This document shows, piece after piece, positions 33,440 through 41,196 of a DNA stretch of 64,000 nucleotides (within the stretch, counting starts at the first letter, position 1; each line of letters begins with the position of its first letter). The notes under the pieces are model-generated. The model was not told the DNA's origin. It searched no databases and saw only the letters and a list, made by a program, of their open reading frames with translations. The DNA is from Physcousia sp015060555 (lineage in GTDB: Bacteria > Bacteroidota > Bacteroidia > Bacteroidales > Bacteroidaceae), in assembly GCA_015060555.1 (NCBI GenBank), contig SUYG01000014.1, positions 124,001 through 188,000 of the forward strand, in the 5' to 3' direction. The position numbers and the translations under genes are program-made.

Positions 33440-35884
33440 ATGAGACGCCTCATCCTTTCTCTCCTGCTGTCGGTCAGCGCCATCATCTGCATGCAAGCAC
33501 GCAGCTTGGTGGTGGCCCTGACCGATGGCAGGGAGTTTTTTTATCTTCTGGGCAATGAGACCCCGACCTTTGTGCGTTTCACCGCGTCGGGGATGATTGT
33601 GAACGACGACACCTACGACCCCTCGGAGGTCGCCACGTTCTACATCTCAGCCACCGATACTCCCGATGGCATCAACGCCCTCGACCCTCACCCCTCAGCC
33701 CTCAACCATCAGCCCCGCAAGTTCCTCTATGGGGGCCGGGTGCTGATTCTCGATGCTGACGGCCGCATGTGGGATATGAGCGGGCGCCCCTCAACCCTCA
33801 CCCCTCATTCGTCATTCGTCACTCGTCATTCGTCATCCCTCACCCCTCATTCGTCATTCGTCACTCGTCATTCGTCATCCCTCACCCCTCAACCCCTACG
33901 CTCCCCTTTAGGGGGCTCGGGGGCCTCATCCCTCACCCTCTGGGGCATGGTGACCAGCAATGGTTTCCTCACCAGCAAGATACAGCTGCAGCTCGCTGCA
34001 GGCGAGGCCTTGCGCTTCGACGCGATGCGCTTCTATGTCGTCCACGCCGACGAGACGGAAGACCGTTATCTCTTCACCAAGGCCGACCACTTCTTCCTCA
34101 GCGAACCCGCTGCGGGCCTACACCGCCCCAACTACCTGCGCAACAACGACTTCAACAACGAGAACAGCCGCTACTGCTTCGCACGCTCACGGCAGTCCGA
34201 CCATTTCATTGTCTTCTGGGAACCGAACTTCGGCCTTGATCCCACACAAGCCGATGCAGCCTATGCCTTCGACCCCGACGAGTTCCTGCAGCGCGCAGAG
34301 CGGGTCTATAGCGTTTACACCAACCAGTTGGGCTTCCCCAAGCCCGGCAGCTCATGGACGCAGGACACCTATAAGATAATCATGTTCGTGCACTACCAGA
34401 CGGAGTGGCGTGCCACAGGCTCTGGCGTTGACTTCAAGTGCGGCACGCTCGACGTGTGCCCCGATGCCGTCAAGGCCGACATCACCACAGCACACGAGAT
34501 CGGTCACACCTTCCAGTACATCGTCGCCTGCGACTTCTCCGACCCCCGCAACCACGGATGGCAGTGGGGCTTCGAAGAGAGCACCACAGGCCTCTGTGGC
34601 TGGTGGGAGAGCTGTGCGCAGTGGCAGGCCTTCAAGGTGTATCCCGAGCAGCAGTTCACCAGCACCTGGGCTAACAACATCTACGGCGTATCGCACCTCA
34701 ATCTGTTGCATGAGGAGATGCGCTACGACAACTTCTACGTGCAGGACTACTGGTGCCAGCTCCATGGGCAGGACTTCATCGGTCGCCTGTGGATGGAGAG
34801 CGTGAGACCCGAGGACCCGGTGGATACTTACCGCCGTCTTACCAACACCTCCCACGAGGATTTCTGTCGCGATATGTACGACTACGCCTGTCGCGCCATC
34901 ACCTGGGATATTGACGCGCTGCGCGACAACGGACGCCGCCGCATCGACGGCTTCACCACGAAGCTCAAGGATGCCGGTGATGGATGGTGGCAAGTGGATT
35001 CCGTCAACTGCCCCCAGAACTACGGCTTCAACGTCATCCGTCTGCGTGTGCCCCAGGCCGGGCGCACCGTCAAGGCTGACTTCCGAGGCATAGCAGGTGC
35101 CCAAGGCTACAGAGCCTACAACACCGATAAGGCGGGTTGGCGCTACGGCTTCGTGGCGCTGACAGCATCCGGCGAGCGTGTCTATGGCCCGATGTCCGCT
35201 GCGCCCGAGGGCACTGCCACGTTCATCGTTCCCGAAGGCACCACGAACCTGTGGTTTGTAGTCTGCGGCGCACCTACCGAGCACTGGCATCACCCCTGGG
35301 ACATGGTCACAGACGCCAACGGCAACGATGTCCACACTCCTGCCAGCCTTGCCAACGACGAGCAGTGGCCTTATCAGGTCTTCTTCACGGGCACCAACCT
35401 GCCTGGTGAGTACTACTATCCGGCCGACTACGAGCGCCACGACATAGACATTCCCATTGAGGTGCCTATCAACAAAACCAAAGCCACCACCACAAACATC
35501 CAGGTGAAGCTGGAACTGCCAATGGTGAAACTTTACGAAGCCCTTGGCATGTCGTCCGCCGATGTCAAGGCGCTGCGAGCCGGCAACGAGCCCGCCAGCC
35601 TCCGCCTTCGTGCCCTCAACGCCGACGGCAGCGAGAGTGACAGTCACCTCATCACCAATATGTACTATTGGGGCTTCGATGCCGATGCCAACGTCGTTAT
35701 AGGCAACATCACCAGTACCGACTACGTCCTCACCGTCGCCTATTCAGCTGGTAGCCTCAGCGTGACAGGCGTGCGCGCACGACTTAACATTGGCACCACC
35801 TACCACGCTGCCGTCGCCTTCATCTGCACCGTCGGTGACAAGGAATACAAAGGCATCATCCGCCTGCAGATACCCGTCAGTTGA
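33440..35884 (+). CDS. DUF6055-like secreted metallopeptidase with repeat-encoded insertion
   Basis: The 814-residue protein has a signal peptide (MRRLILSLLLSVSAIICMQA) and a zincin motif HEIGHTFQ near residue 351, followed by a glutamate candidate in GWWESCAQW. This pattern and the surrounding sequence resemble DUF6055. A DUF4859-like beta domain may occupy the C-terminus (from about residue 675). Residues about 118-165 are low complexity: two exact 14-residue repeats (TPHSSFVTRHSSSL) and LRSPLGGSGAS, all encoded by intergenic-type repeats. It is the last gene of the SusCD operon and could trim peptides for uptake. Confidence 0.75.
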   Translation: MRRLILSLLLSVSAIICMQARSLVVALTDGREFFYLLGNETPTFVRFTASGMIVNDDTYDPSEVATFYISATDTPDGINALDPHPSALNHQPRKFLYGGRVLILDADGRMWDMSGRPSTLTPHSSFVTRHSSSLTPHSSFVTRHSSSLTPQPLRSPLGGSGASSLTLWGMVTSNGFLTSKIQLQLAAGEALRFDAMRFYVVHADETEDRYLFTKADHFFLSEPAAGLHRPNYLRNNDFNNENSRYCFARSRQSDHFIVFWEPNFGLDPTQADAAYAFDPDEFLQRAERVYSVYTNQLGFPKPGSSWTQDTYKIIMFVHYQTEWRATGSGVDFKCGTLDVCPDAVKADITTAHEIGHTFQYIVACDFSDPRNHGWQWGFEESTTGLCGWWESCAQWQAFKVYPEQQFTSTWANNIYGVSHLNLLHEEMRYDNFYVQDYWCQLHGQDFIGRLWMESVRPEDPVDTYRRLTNTSHEDFCRDMYDYACRAITWDIDALRDNGRRRIDGFTTKLKDAGDGWWQVDSVNCPQNYGFNVIRLRVPQAGRTVKADFRGIAGAQGYRAYNTDKAGWRYGFVALTASGERVYGPMSAAPEGTATFIVPEGTTNLWFVVCGAPTEHWHHPWDMVTDANGNDVHTPASLANDEQWPYQVFFTGTNLPGEYYYPADYERHDIDIPIEVPINKTKATTTNIQVKLELPMVKLYEALGMSSADVKALRAGNEPASLRLRALNADGSESDSHLITNMYYWGFDADANVVIGNITSTDYVLTVAYSAGSLSVTGVRARLNIGTTYHAAVAFICTVGDKEYKGIIRLQIPVS
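33799..33882. repeat. Two tandem 42-base repeats inside the metallopeptidase gene
   Basis: Two adjacent 42-base units (33799-33840, 33841-33882), each made of heptamers such as CATTCGT, are in frame and encode 14 residues each. The same heptamers form intergenic runs near 33372 and 48201. Confidence 0.88.
33880..33925. repeat. G+C-rich repeat, copy H (inside the metallopeptidase gene)
   Basis: Exact 46-base copy of the intergenic element G on the same strand, 497 bases downstream of it. It encodes LTPQPLRSPLGGSGA. Confidence 0.88.
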
Positions 35885-35903
35885 GTTATGAACTATAAAA
35901 ACG

Positions 35904-36518
35904 ATGACACAGAGAGATTTTAAACATTACATAGAAAAGTATGCCAACGAACTTGCCGGAATCAAGGCTGCGGCACACCGCACCCACGAGCAAGTGAATC
36001 AGACCTATGACCAGGTGCGCCCCTATTCGTTCCACCTGGACATGGTCGTTGACGAGGTGTATAAGTATGGTCATGAGGTGTGTGCAGGTGAACAGGATGT
36101 CCTGCCCCTGTTCTTCGGTGCCTACTTCCATGATAGTATTGAGGATGCACGACAATCGTACAATGACGTGAAGGCGCTGGCCTTGACGTTTATGAATGAT
36201 GAGCAGGCGCTGATGGCGGCCGAGATTGTCTATGCACTGACCAACGAAAAAGGGCGCACGAGGGCTGAGCGTGCCGGTGAGAAATACTTCCTGGGTATTC
36301 GCGAGACACCTTATGCTCCTTTTGTGAAGCTTGCAGACCGTTTGGCCAATACCACCTATTCCTATACGTGCTGTAACGCCCTCAATGCTCGCATGAAAGA
36401 TGTCTATCGGAGTGAGTTCCCGCAGTTCTTGGCGGCGATCACCTCACCCCATGGGGATTTGCGCTACTCATTGCCGCAGGACATGGTAGAAGAACTGAAG
36501 AGCGTCGTGCAGTGTTAA
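35904..36518 (+). CDS. HD-domain hydrolase, RelA/SpoT (MESH1)-like
   Basis: The 204-residue protein shows the HD signature of the SpoT hydrolase family: YSFHLDMVVDEVYKYG, FGAYFHDSIEDARQSYNDV and VKLADRLANT. No synthetase or TGS domain is present, so it is a small, stand-alone type. The substrate may be (p)ppGpp or another nucleotide. The last codons form one arm of a perfect hairpin shared with the convergent gene. Confidence 0.82.
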   Translation: MTQRDFKHYIEKYANELAGIKAAAHRTHEQVNQTYDQVRPYSFHLDMVVDEVYKYGHEVCAGEQDVLPLFFGAYFHDSIEDARQSYNDVKALALTFMNDEQALMAAEIVYALTNEKGRTRAERAGEKYFLGIRETPYAPFVKLADRLANTTYSYTCCNALNARMKDVYRSEFPQFLAAITSPHGDLRYSLPQDMVEELKSVVQC

Positions 36519-36537
36519 TGCACGACGCTCTTCAGTT
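36493..36537. terminator. Perfect 19-base-pair hairpin between convergent genes
   Basis: Arms 36493-36511 and 36519-36537 are exact reverse complements, with the 7-base loop containing the TAA stop of the HD gene. A T-rich stretch (TTATTTTTTC) lies 14 bases downstream for the plus strand. It probably ends transcription from both sides. Confidence 0.65.
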
Positions 36538-36552
36538 GATAGAAACCTCGCC

Positions 36553-38397
36553 TTATTTTTTCTTTTCTGCGAAGGTGCGGAAGTAGTCCAGGCAGACCTT
36601 GCGCCATTCGCGGGCATTGTCTAACTGGTGGTGCAGACGCTCGTCGGTCTCCTTCCAGCGTTGTTCATCGATATAAGGCTTTGCCTCCTGCCAGATACGG
36701 AGGAACTCTTCGACCTCGCTGACACCACGGTTGTAATGTGCCTGCATGTTTTCCCACAGCGTGGCACCATCCTTCATGCAGTAGTCCCAAGGCAGATGAT
36801 GGAACCACAGCAGATACTCCTCGGGGCAGGTCTTCACGTCGTCGTACAGCGAGCGGTAAGGCTCGGCATACTGGGCGGTAGCATTTGTGCCGGTGTGGTT
36901 GCGGTTGAAGCCGATGCCGGCGGTGTCGGCCTGATGGTAATAGACGGGACACCACTCCAGCGGGTACTCTGCCTTGAAACCATCGGGCTCTGGGCCGTAG
37001 TGGTGGTCGAACTTGAAAATATGATGAAGACCCAGCGGCATCATATAATCTACGCAAGCCTCGCGGCTACGCATCATCATGGCGAGCAGGGCCTTCCCGG
37101 GAGCAGTGCTGCAGGAAAGGCTAAACGTCTGTGCCAGCCACTCCTTGGCAATCTCCTCGCTCGTGAGGTTCGGGTTCCATGCAAGGCGACCGAAGGCATA
37201 CCAGTTGGCTTGTGAAAAGTGGTGGCCGCACCAGTTCGTGTCAAGGCCGATGTTGGCCACGCCGGCGATGCCGACAAGGCGGCTGGGCTTGACGAAGCTG
37301 AAGAACTCCTGCCACATGGGAGCCAGATAGACCAGATGGCGCGACTGCCCGAGATACTCTTGCGTAATCTGAAGCTCAGCCATCTGGGGTGTGTGCTGCA
37401 TGGTGTCGAAGATGGGAGCGTAGGGCTCACGGGGCTGGAAGTCCAGCGGGCCGTTCTTGGATTGCAGGATGACATTGTCGCGGAACTTGCCGTCGTCGTT
37501 CACGAACTCCGACACCGCCTGCTTGACACGATCTTCGCCCTTGTGATTGGCACCATAGACGAAGCTGCGCCACATGATGATGCCGCCATAGGGTTTCACG
37601 GCATCTGCCAGCATGTTCGCACCCTCGGCGTGTGTGCGGTGGTAGTCGCCAGGTCCGGGCTGCCCTTCGGAGTTGGCCTTGACCAGGAAACCTCCGAAGT
37701 CGGGAATCTCGGTGTATATCTCTTTCGCCTTTGCCTTCCACCATGCTGCCACCTGAGGATCCAGCGGGTCGGCGGTCTTGAGCTTACCCAGCGTCATCGG
37801 CGAGGCAAAATTAACGGAGAGATATACCTTGATACCATAAGGCCGCAGGATGTCGGCGTAAGTCTTCACTAACTTGATATAGCCTGCCGACAGCATCTTG
37901 GCCGAGGCGTTGACGTTGTTCAGCACACTGCCGTTGATGCCAATGCTGGCATTAGCGCGGGCGTAATCCCGAATCTTCTGTAACGTGGTAGGCGTGTTGG
38001 GTACATGAAAGAAAATACTGTTCCCGGCGTAGCCTCGTTCGATGCTTCCGTCCAGGTTATCCCAATGGTTCAGAATGCGTAGTGGCCACTGTGGTGCCGA
38101 GTAGCCTTTCTCGCCGCGGAGTAGGGCATAGGCACCATATAGCAGTCCAATCTCGTTCTTTGCCGTGATGGTGACACCTTCAATGCGATAGGCGTCCTGC
38201 GCCATTGTGGTGTCGAGTTCCAACCTTACGCGTTCGCCGTCATAGTAGTCGCGCAGCTCTTTTGCCGCTAGACATTCCACGCCTGTTACGCAGGCTTTTT
38301 GCACGCGCTCATACCTTAGCCACAGACGGCTGCCATCTTCTGCTACCGCCGTCAGCGCACAGATAAGAGCGATTGTAAAACATACTGTTTTCTTCAT
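36553..38397 (-). CDS. GH67 alpha-glucuronidase
   Basis: The enzyme removes (4-O-methyl-)glucuronic acid from xylo-oligosaccharides. The 614-residue product has a signal peptide (MKKTVCFTIALICALTAVAE) and the GH67 core. The likely acid is the Glu of ANSEGQPGPGDY, and the base pair is the Asp of GPLDFQPREPY with the Glu of QITQEYLGQSR, as in characterised family members. It is a little shorter than the roughly 700 residues usual for the family. The frame extends 42 codons upstream, but the signal peptide fixes the start. Confidence 0.92.
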   Translation of the reverse strand: MKKTVCFTIALICALTAVAEDGSRLWLRYERVQKACVTGVECLAAKELRDYYDGERVRLELDTTMAQDAYRIEGVTITAKNEIGLLYGAYALLRGEKGYSAPQWPLRILNHWDNLDGSIERGYAGNSIFFHVPNTPTTLQKIRDYARANASIGINGSVLNNVNASAKMLSAGYIKLVKTYADILRPYGIKVYLSVNFASPMTLGKLKTADPLDPQVAAWWKAKAKEIYTEIPDFGGFLVKANSEGQPGPGDYHRTHAEGANMLADAVKPYGGIIMWRSFVYGANHKGEDRVKQAVSEFVNDDGKFRDNVILQSKNGPLDFQPREPYAPIFDTMQHTPQMAELQITQEYLGQSRHLVYLAPMWQEFFSFVKPSRLVGIAGVANIGLDTNWCGHHFSQANWYAFGRLAWNPNLTSEEIAKEWLAQTFSLSCSTAPGKALLAMMMRSREACVDYMMPLGLHHIFKFDHHYGPEPDGFKAEYPLEWCPVYYHQADTAGIGFNRNHTGTNATAQYAEPYRSLYDDVKTCPEEYLLWFHHLPWDYCMKDGATLWENMQAHYNRGVSEVEEFLRIWQEAKPYIDEQRWKETDERLHHQLDNAREWRKVCLDYFRTFAEKKK

Positions 38398-38427
38398 TCT
38401 GATGAGGTGTTTTTTTGTTTCTTGTTG

Positions 38428-38435
38428 CAAAAGTA
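38428..38435 (-). promoter_or_regulatory. -7 element of the alpha-glucuronidase promoter
   Basis: On the minus strand TACTTTTG lies 31 bases before the ATG, at the expected distance. A -33 element is only weakly present (CTTG about 21 bases further). Confidence 0.6.
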
Positions 38436-38501
38436 GTGAATAAAGTAGGAAGCATACAAGGATTTTCGCAAGATTTTGGGATTTTGTACCTAAAAAATGT
38501 G

Positions 38502-38509
38502 TACCTTTG
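38502..38509 (+). promoter_or_regulatory. -7 element of the nitroreductase promoter
   Basis: TACCTTTG followed by CGCC lies 38 bases before the nitroreductase ATG. TTTG words upstream (38475, 38483) do not have ideal spacing. Confidence 0.65.
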
Positions 38510-38547
38510 CGCCACAACTTCATCTATTACATCCTAAAAACTCTGAT

Positions 38548-39048
38548 ATGAATTTCTTGGAACTGGTAAAGAGACGTTATAGTTGTCGGGCATATCAGCC
38601 CCGCGATGTTGAGCGCGAGAAAATTGATTATGTGCTGGAGTGTGTGCGCTTTGCGCCTTCTGCCGTAAACCGCCAGCCATGGCAGTTCCGCGTTGTCAAC
38701 AGCGCTGAACAGCGAGCCAAGTTGCAGCAGTGCTACAATCGCGACTGGTTCAATACCGCTCCCGTGTACATCATCGCTTCCATCCAGCATGACCAGGAAT
38801 GGGTCCGTGCCGATGGCAAACCACATGGGAATATTGACATCGCCATTGCTGTAGAACACCTCTGTCTGGCAGCCACCGAGCAAGGTTTGGGCACCTGCTG
38901 GGTCTGCAACTTTGATGCTACCCTCTGTAGCAAGCTCTTTGAACTGCCAGACAATGTCGAACCTGCGGCCCTCATACCACTTGGCTACCCTGCCGATAAT
39001 CCCAAGGCCAAGATTCGCAAGAATATCGATGAAATCGTATTTTTTTAA
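38548..39048 (+). CDS. Nitroreductase-family FMN oxidoreductase
   Basis: The 166-residue protein is a short nitroreductase: MNFLELVKRRYSCRAYQPRD (the FMN-phosphate-binding RRS-type region), APSAVNRQPWQFRVV (flavin contact) and EQGLGTCWVCNFD near the C-terminus. Such small forms act as NAD(P)H-dependent flavin reductases of unknown physiological substrate. The start after the -7 element is chosen over an upstream ATG lying inside the promoter. Confidence 0.88.
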   Translation: MNFLELVKRRYSCRAYQPRDVEREKIDYVLECVRFAPSAVNRQPWQFRVVNSAEQRAKLQQCYNRDWFNTAPVYIIASIQHDQEWVRADGKPHGNIDIAIAVEHLCLAATEQGLGTCWVCNFDATLCSKLFELPDNVEPAALIPLGYPADNPKAKIRKNIDEIVFF

Positions 39049-39074
39049 GTTTCTAAAGAACTTACAGTAGGATT

Positions 39075-39494
39075 GTGAGACATTCACAACTCTTTATCTT
39101 TCTGGCTATTGTTCTGCTGTCGGTGGGTTGCGCGAAAAAGGACGGCGACATGAAGTCCCGTTTTGTGCCTAAGTCTCTTAGGACTCTTTATACACAACAG
39201 GCAGCCATGTCCATCTATGGCTATCAGCCGCTGCGCGCTCTGCAGATCCTCGATTCGGCAGTCATCGTGGGTAACCTGAGTGAGTTCCGCGCTGAGATGT
39301 TGCGTTCGAAAATCTATAGTTCGAGTCTGATGCATGAGCAGCTCGACTCATTGCTTGGCGGACCAGAAGGTGTTCGCTTGGATTCAGCGCGCGCCATTGG
39401 AGAGCGCATCTATGACCTCGGTGGCCGCCAGCTCTCCGCTCCCGTCAAGGGCGTGAACATCATCAACGGACAGAAAGTGCTCATCAACAGATAA
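39075..39494 (+). CDS. Chimeric small lipoprotein: TPR-like start joined to a secretion-type tail
   Basis: A GTG start gives a lipoprotein signal (IFLAIVLLSVGC-A). Residues about 45-115 (YGYQPLRALQILDSAVIVG, LSEFRAEMLRSKIYSSSLM) look like the opening of the large TPR histidine-kinase or regulator proteins of Prevotella. The last 25 residues (IYDLGGRQLSAPVKGVNIIN, then GQKVLI) look like the C-terminal tail of secreted proteins. At 139 residues it seems to be a deletion fusion. The start codon is not certain. Confidence 0.55.
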   Translation: MRHSQLFIFLAIVLLSVGCAKKDGDMKSRFVPKSLRTLYTQQAAMSIYGYQPLRALQILDSAVIVGNLSEFRAEMLRSKIYSSSLMHEQLDSLLGGPEGVRLDSARAIGERIYDLGGRQLSAPVKGVNIINGQKVLINR

Positions 39495-39534
39495 ATCGTA
39501 AAATCGTATAATTGTCAAATCGTCTAATAAAATC

Positions 39535-39798
39535 ATGTTAGAACATCTCGCAGATTTTACGGCATGGCCGATACTCACAGGTATCTTTGTCGGCTATTTT
39601 GCCAACCGCATCATGAGCGGCGAGGGCAAAGGATGCATCATCAACCTCGTCGTTGGCATCGTAGGCAGCTATGTCGGCACCGCCATCAGCCACCTCTTGG
39701 AAATAGAGTTGTTTGGCAAAGGCTACATCACCAACTTCGTCTTCTGTGTTCTCGGTGCCATCACCGTCCTCTGGCTCTGGAAGAAACTGTTCCGATAG
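39535..39798 (+). CDS. GlsB/YeaQ/YmgE-family small membrane protein
   Basis: The 87-residue protein has three hydrophobic segments with glycines at family positions (ILTGIFVGYFANRIM, NLVVGIVGSYVGTAI, FCVLGAITVLWLWKKLF). Family members are stress-related inner-membrane proteins of unclear function. It is preceded by a leader of CGTAAAATCG-type words. Confidence 0.78.
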   Translation: MLEHLADFTAWPILTGIFVGYFANRIMSGEGKGCIINLVVGIVGSYVGTAISHLLEIELFGKGYITNFVFCVLGAITVLWLWKKLFR

Positions 39799-39829
39799 AG
39801 GCGCCTCCACTTTACATGAACACGTCCCT

Positions 39830-40336
39830 ATGACTACGTTGTATCTGGTGCGCCACGGCGAGACGGTGGATAATGTTGCGAAGATCATGCAGGGACAACG
39901 CCCCGGCAAGTTGAATGCTACAGGCGTGCAGCAGATAAGGGAACTGGCAGAGGCATTGCGTGATGTCCATTTCGATGTCGTGGTGTCCAGTGACCTGCAG
40001 CGGTCCTACGACTCAGCGATGATTTTGGCAGCAGGGCGGGCGATGAACGTCATCGCCACGCCCTTGCTGCGCGAGCGTGACTGGGGGGACTTCACAGGCC
40101 GCTACATCTTGGAACTGAAGGGCTTGCCGATGCCTGACAACGTGGAGAAAATGGACGACCTGCTGAAGCGCGCCCGTGCCTTCCTCGACTGGGTGGGGGA
40201 GAACTATGCCGGTCAGACCGTACTCGCCGTCGGACATGGCATCATCAACAAAGCCATCCAAGCTGTCCACTATGGCCTGCTGATGCGTGAAGTCCCTAAG
40301 ATGTCCAATGCCGAATACCGCATTCTGCGGTTGTAA
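39830..40336 (+). CDS. Histidine phosphatase (phosphoglycerate-mutase-like)
   Basis: The RHG motif LVRHGETVDN carries the nucleophilic His, and the second His is in VGHGIINKA; SSDLQRSYDSA and ERDWGDFTG complete the family pattern. The 168-residue protein probably acts on a small phosphate ester; the substrate is unknown. The frame is open further upstream into the previous gene, but the MTTLYLVRHGE start fits the family. Confidence 0.88.
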   Translation: MTTLYLVRHGETVDNVAKIMQGQRPGKLNATGVQQIRELAEALRDVHFDVVVSSDLQRSYDSAMILAAGRAMNVIATPLLRERDWGDFTGRYILELKGLPMPDNVEKMDDLLKRARAFLDWVGENYAGQTVLAVGHGIINKAIQAVHYGLLMREVPKMSNAEYRILRL

Positions 40337-40380
40337 CGTTTAATCCTGCAGGGTAAATCAAAGAAAAAGTAGTCCGCCCG

Positions 40381-40453
40381 CATCTCTTTTTGCTTTTCAT
40401 CTGCAATTATTCACTCATTCCTTTTTCATTTTTCACTTTAATGTGTACCTTTG
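40381..40453 (+). promoter_or_regulatory. Duplicated promoter region, copy 1 (before mgtC)
   Basis: The 73 bases end in the -7 element TACCTTTG (40446-40453) and are identical at 71 positions to 44521-44593, which ends in the -7 element of the PARP-like gene. The segment includes TTTTTCATTTTTCAC words. Confidence 0.85.
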
Positions 40454-40473
40454 TGGCGAAAAACTGAAAAACG

Positions 40474-41130
40474 ATGCTCTCTCTTGAATTTCTTCTCCGT
40501 ATCGCTGCGGCAGCATTGCTGGGCGGACTGATAGGTATCGAACGTGGGTTCCGTGCCAAGGAGGCAGGGTTCCGCACGCATTTCCTGGTGGCGCTGGGCG
40601 CCGCTGTGTTCATGGTGCTGTCGGCACATGGCTTCGATGATGTGGTGTTCACAGAAAACATCCGCCTGGATGTGTCGCGCATTGCAGCCCAGGTGGTGTC
40701 CGGCATCGGCTTCATAGGAGCCGGCACAATCATCTTCCAGCGTCATGTAGTGCATGGCCTCACCACGGCGGCAGGCCTGTGGGTGACAGCAGCCATAGGT
40801 ATGGCGGCAGGTGCTGGCTTGTATATGATTGCGGCCTTCACGACGGTACTGGTGCTGCTGGGCCTTGAGGTGCTGCACTCCCTGCTGCCCCATGTCAACA
40901 CCCGTGTCATCACGGCCACCTTCACCGCCAAGGAACGTAGCCAGGTGGACAAGCTGCTGGAGCAGCTGAAAGCCGACGGCGTTATCATCTCCGGCTTCGC
41001 ATCCTCCACAGACACAGCCGGCCGCCTCGTGGTGAAGCTCGACATGAAAGTCGCCTCCAGCAAGTACAGCGACAACCTCCTCCATCTCCTCCTGGAGCTT
41101 GATGGAGTGGAGATTGAGAGTATAGAATAA
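40474..41130 (+). CDS. MgtC/SapB-family membrane protein
   Basis: The N-terminal 140 residues hold four to five transmembrane segments with the family pattern GGLIGIERGFRAKEAGFRTH, VVSGIGFIGAGTIIF and GLTTAAGLWVTAAIG. The C-terminal 75 residues form a cytoplasmic ACT-like domain. MgtC proteins modulate membrane energetics under low magnesium. The gene has its own promoter and is followed 66 bases later by the TIR gene. Confidence 0.9.
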   Translation: MLSLEFLLRIAAAALLGGLIGIERGFRAKEAGFRTHFLVALGAAVFMVLSAHGFDDVVFTENIRLDVSRIAAQVVSGIGFIGAGTIIFQRHVVHGLTTAAGLWVTAAIGMAAGAGLYMIAAFTTVLVLLGLEVLHSLLPHVNTRVITATFTAKERSQVDKLLEQLKADGVIISGFASSTDTAGRLVVKLDMKVASSKYSDNLLHLLLELDGVEIESIE

Positions 41131-41196
41131 GAAAGTATGCCATCAACGGCGAATGGCAGGAACGCTGCGAAGGAATGAAAAATAGAATCATTAACA

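Noticed and set aside
33799..33925. CRISPR-like repeat array
   Set aside because: The units are directly adjacent, in frame within a gene and have no unique spacers.
36628..37215. Plus-strand frame inside the alpha-glucuronidase gene
   Set aside because: It is antisense to a clear GH67 gene and has no independent support.
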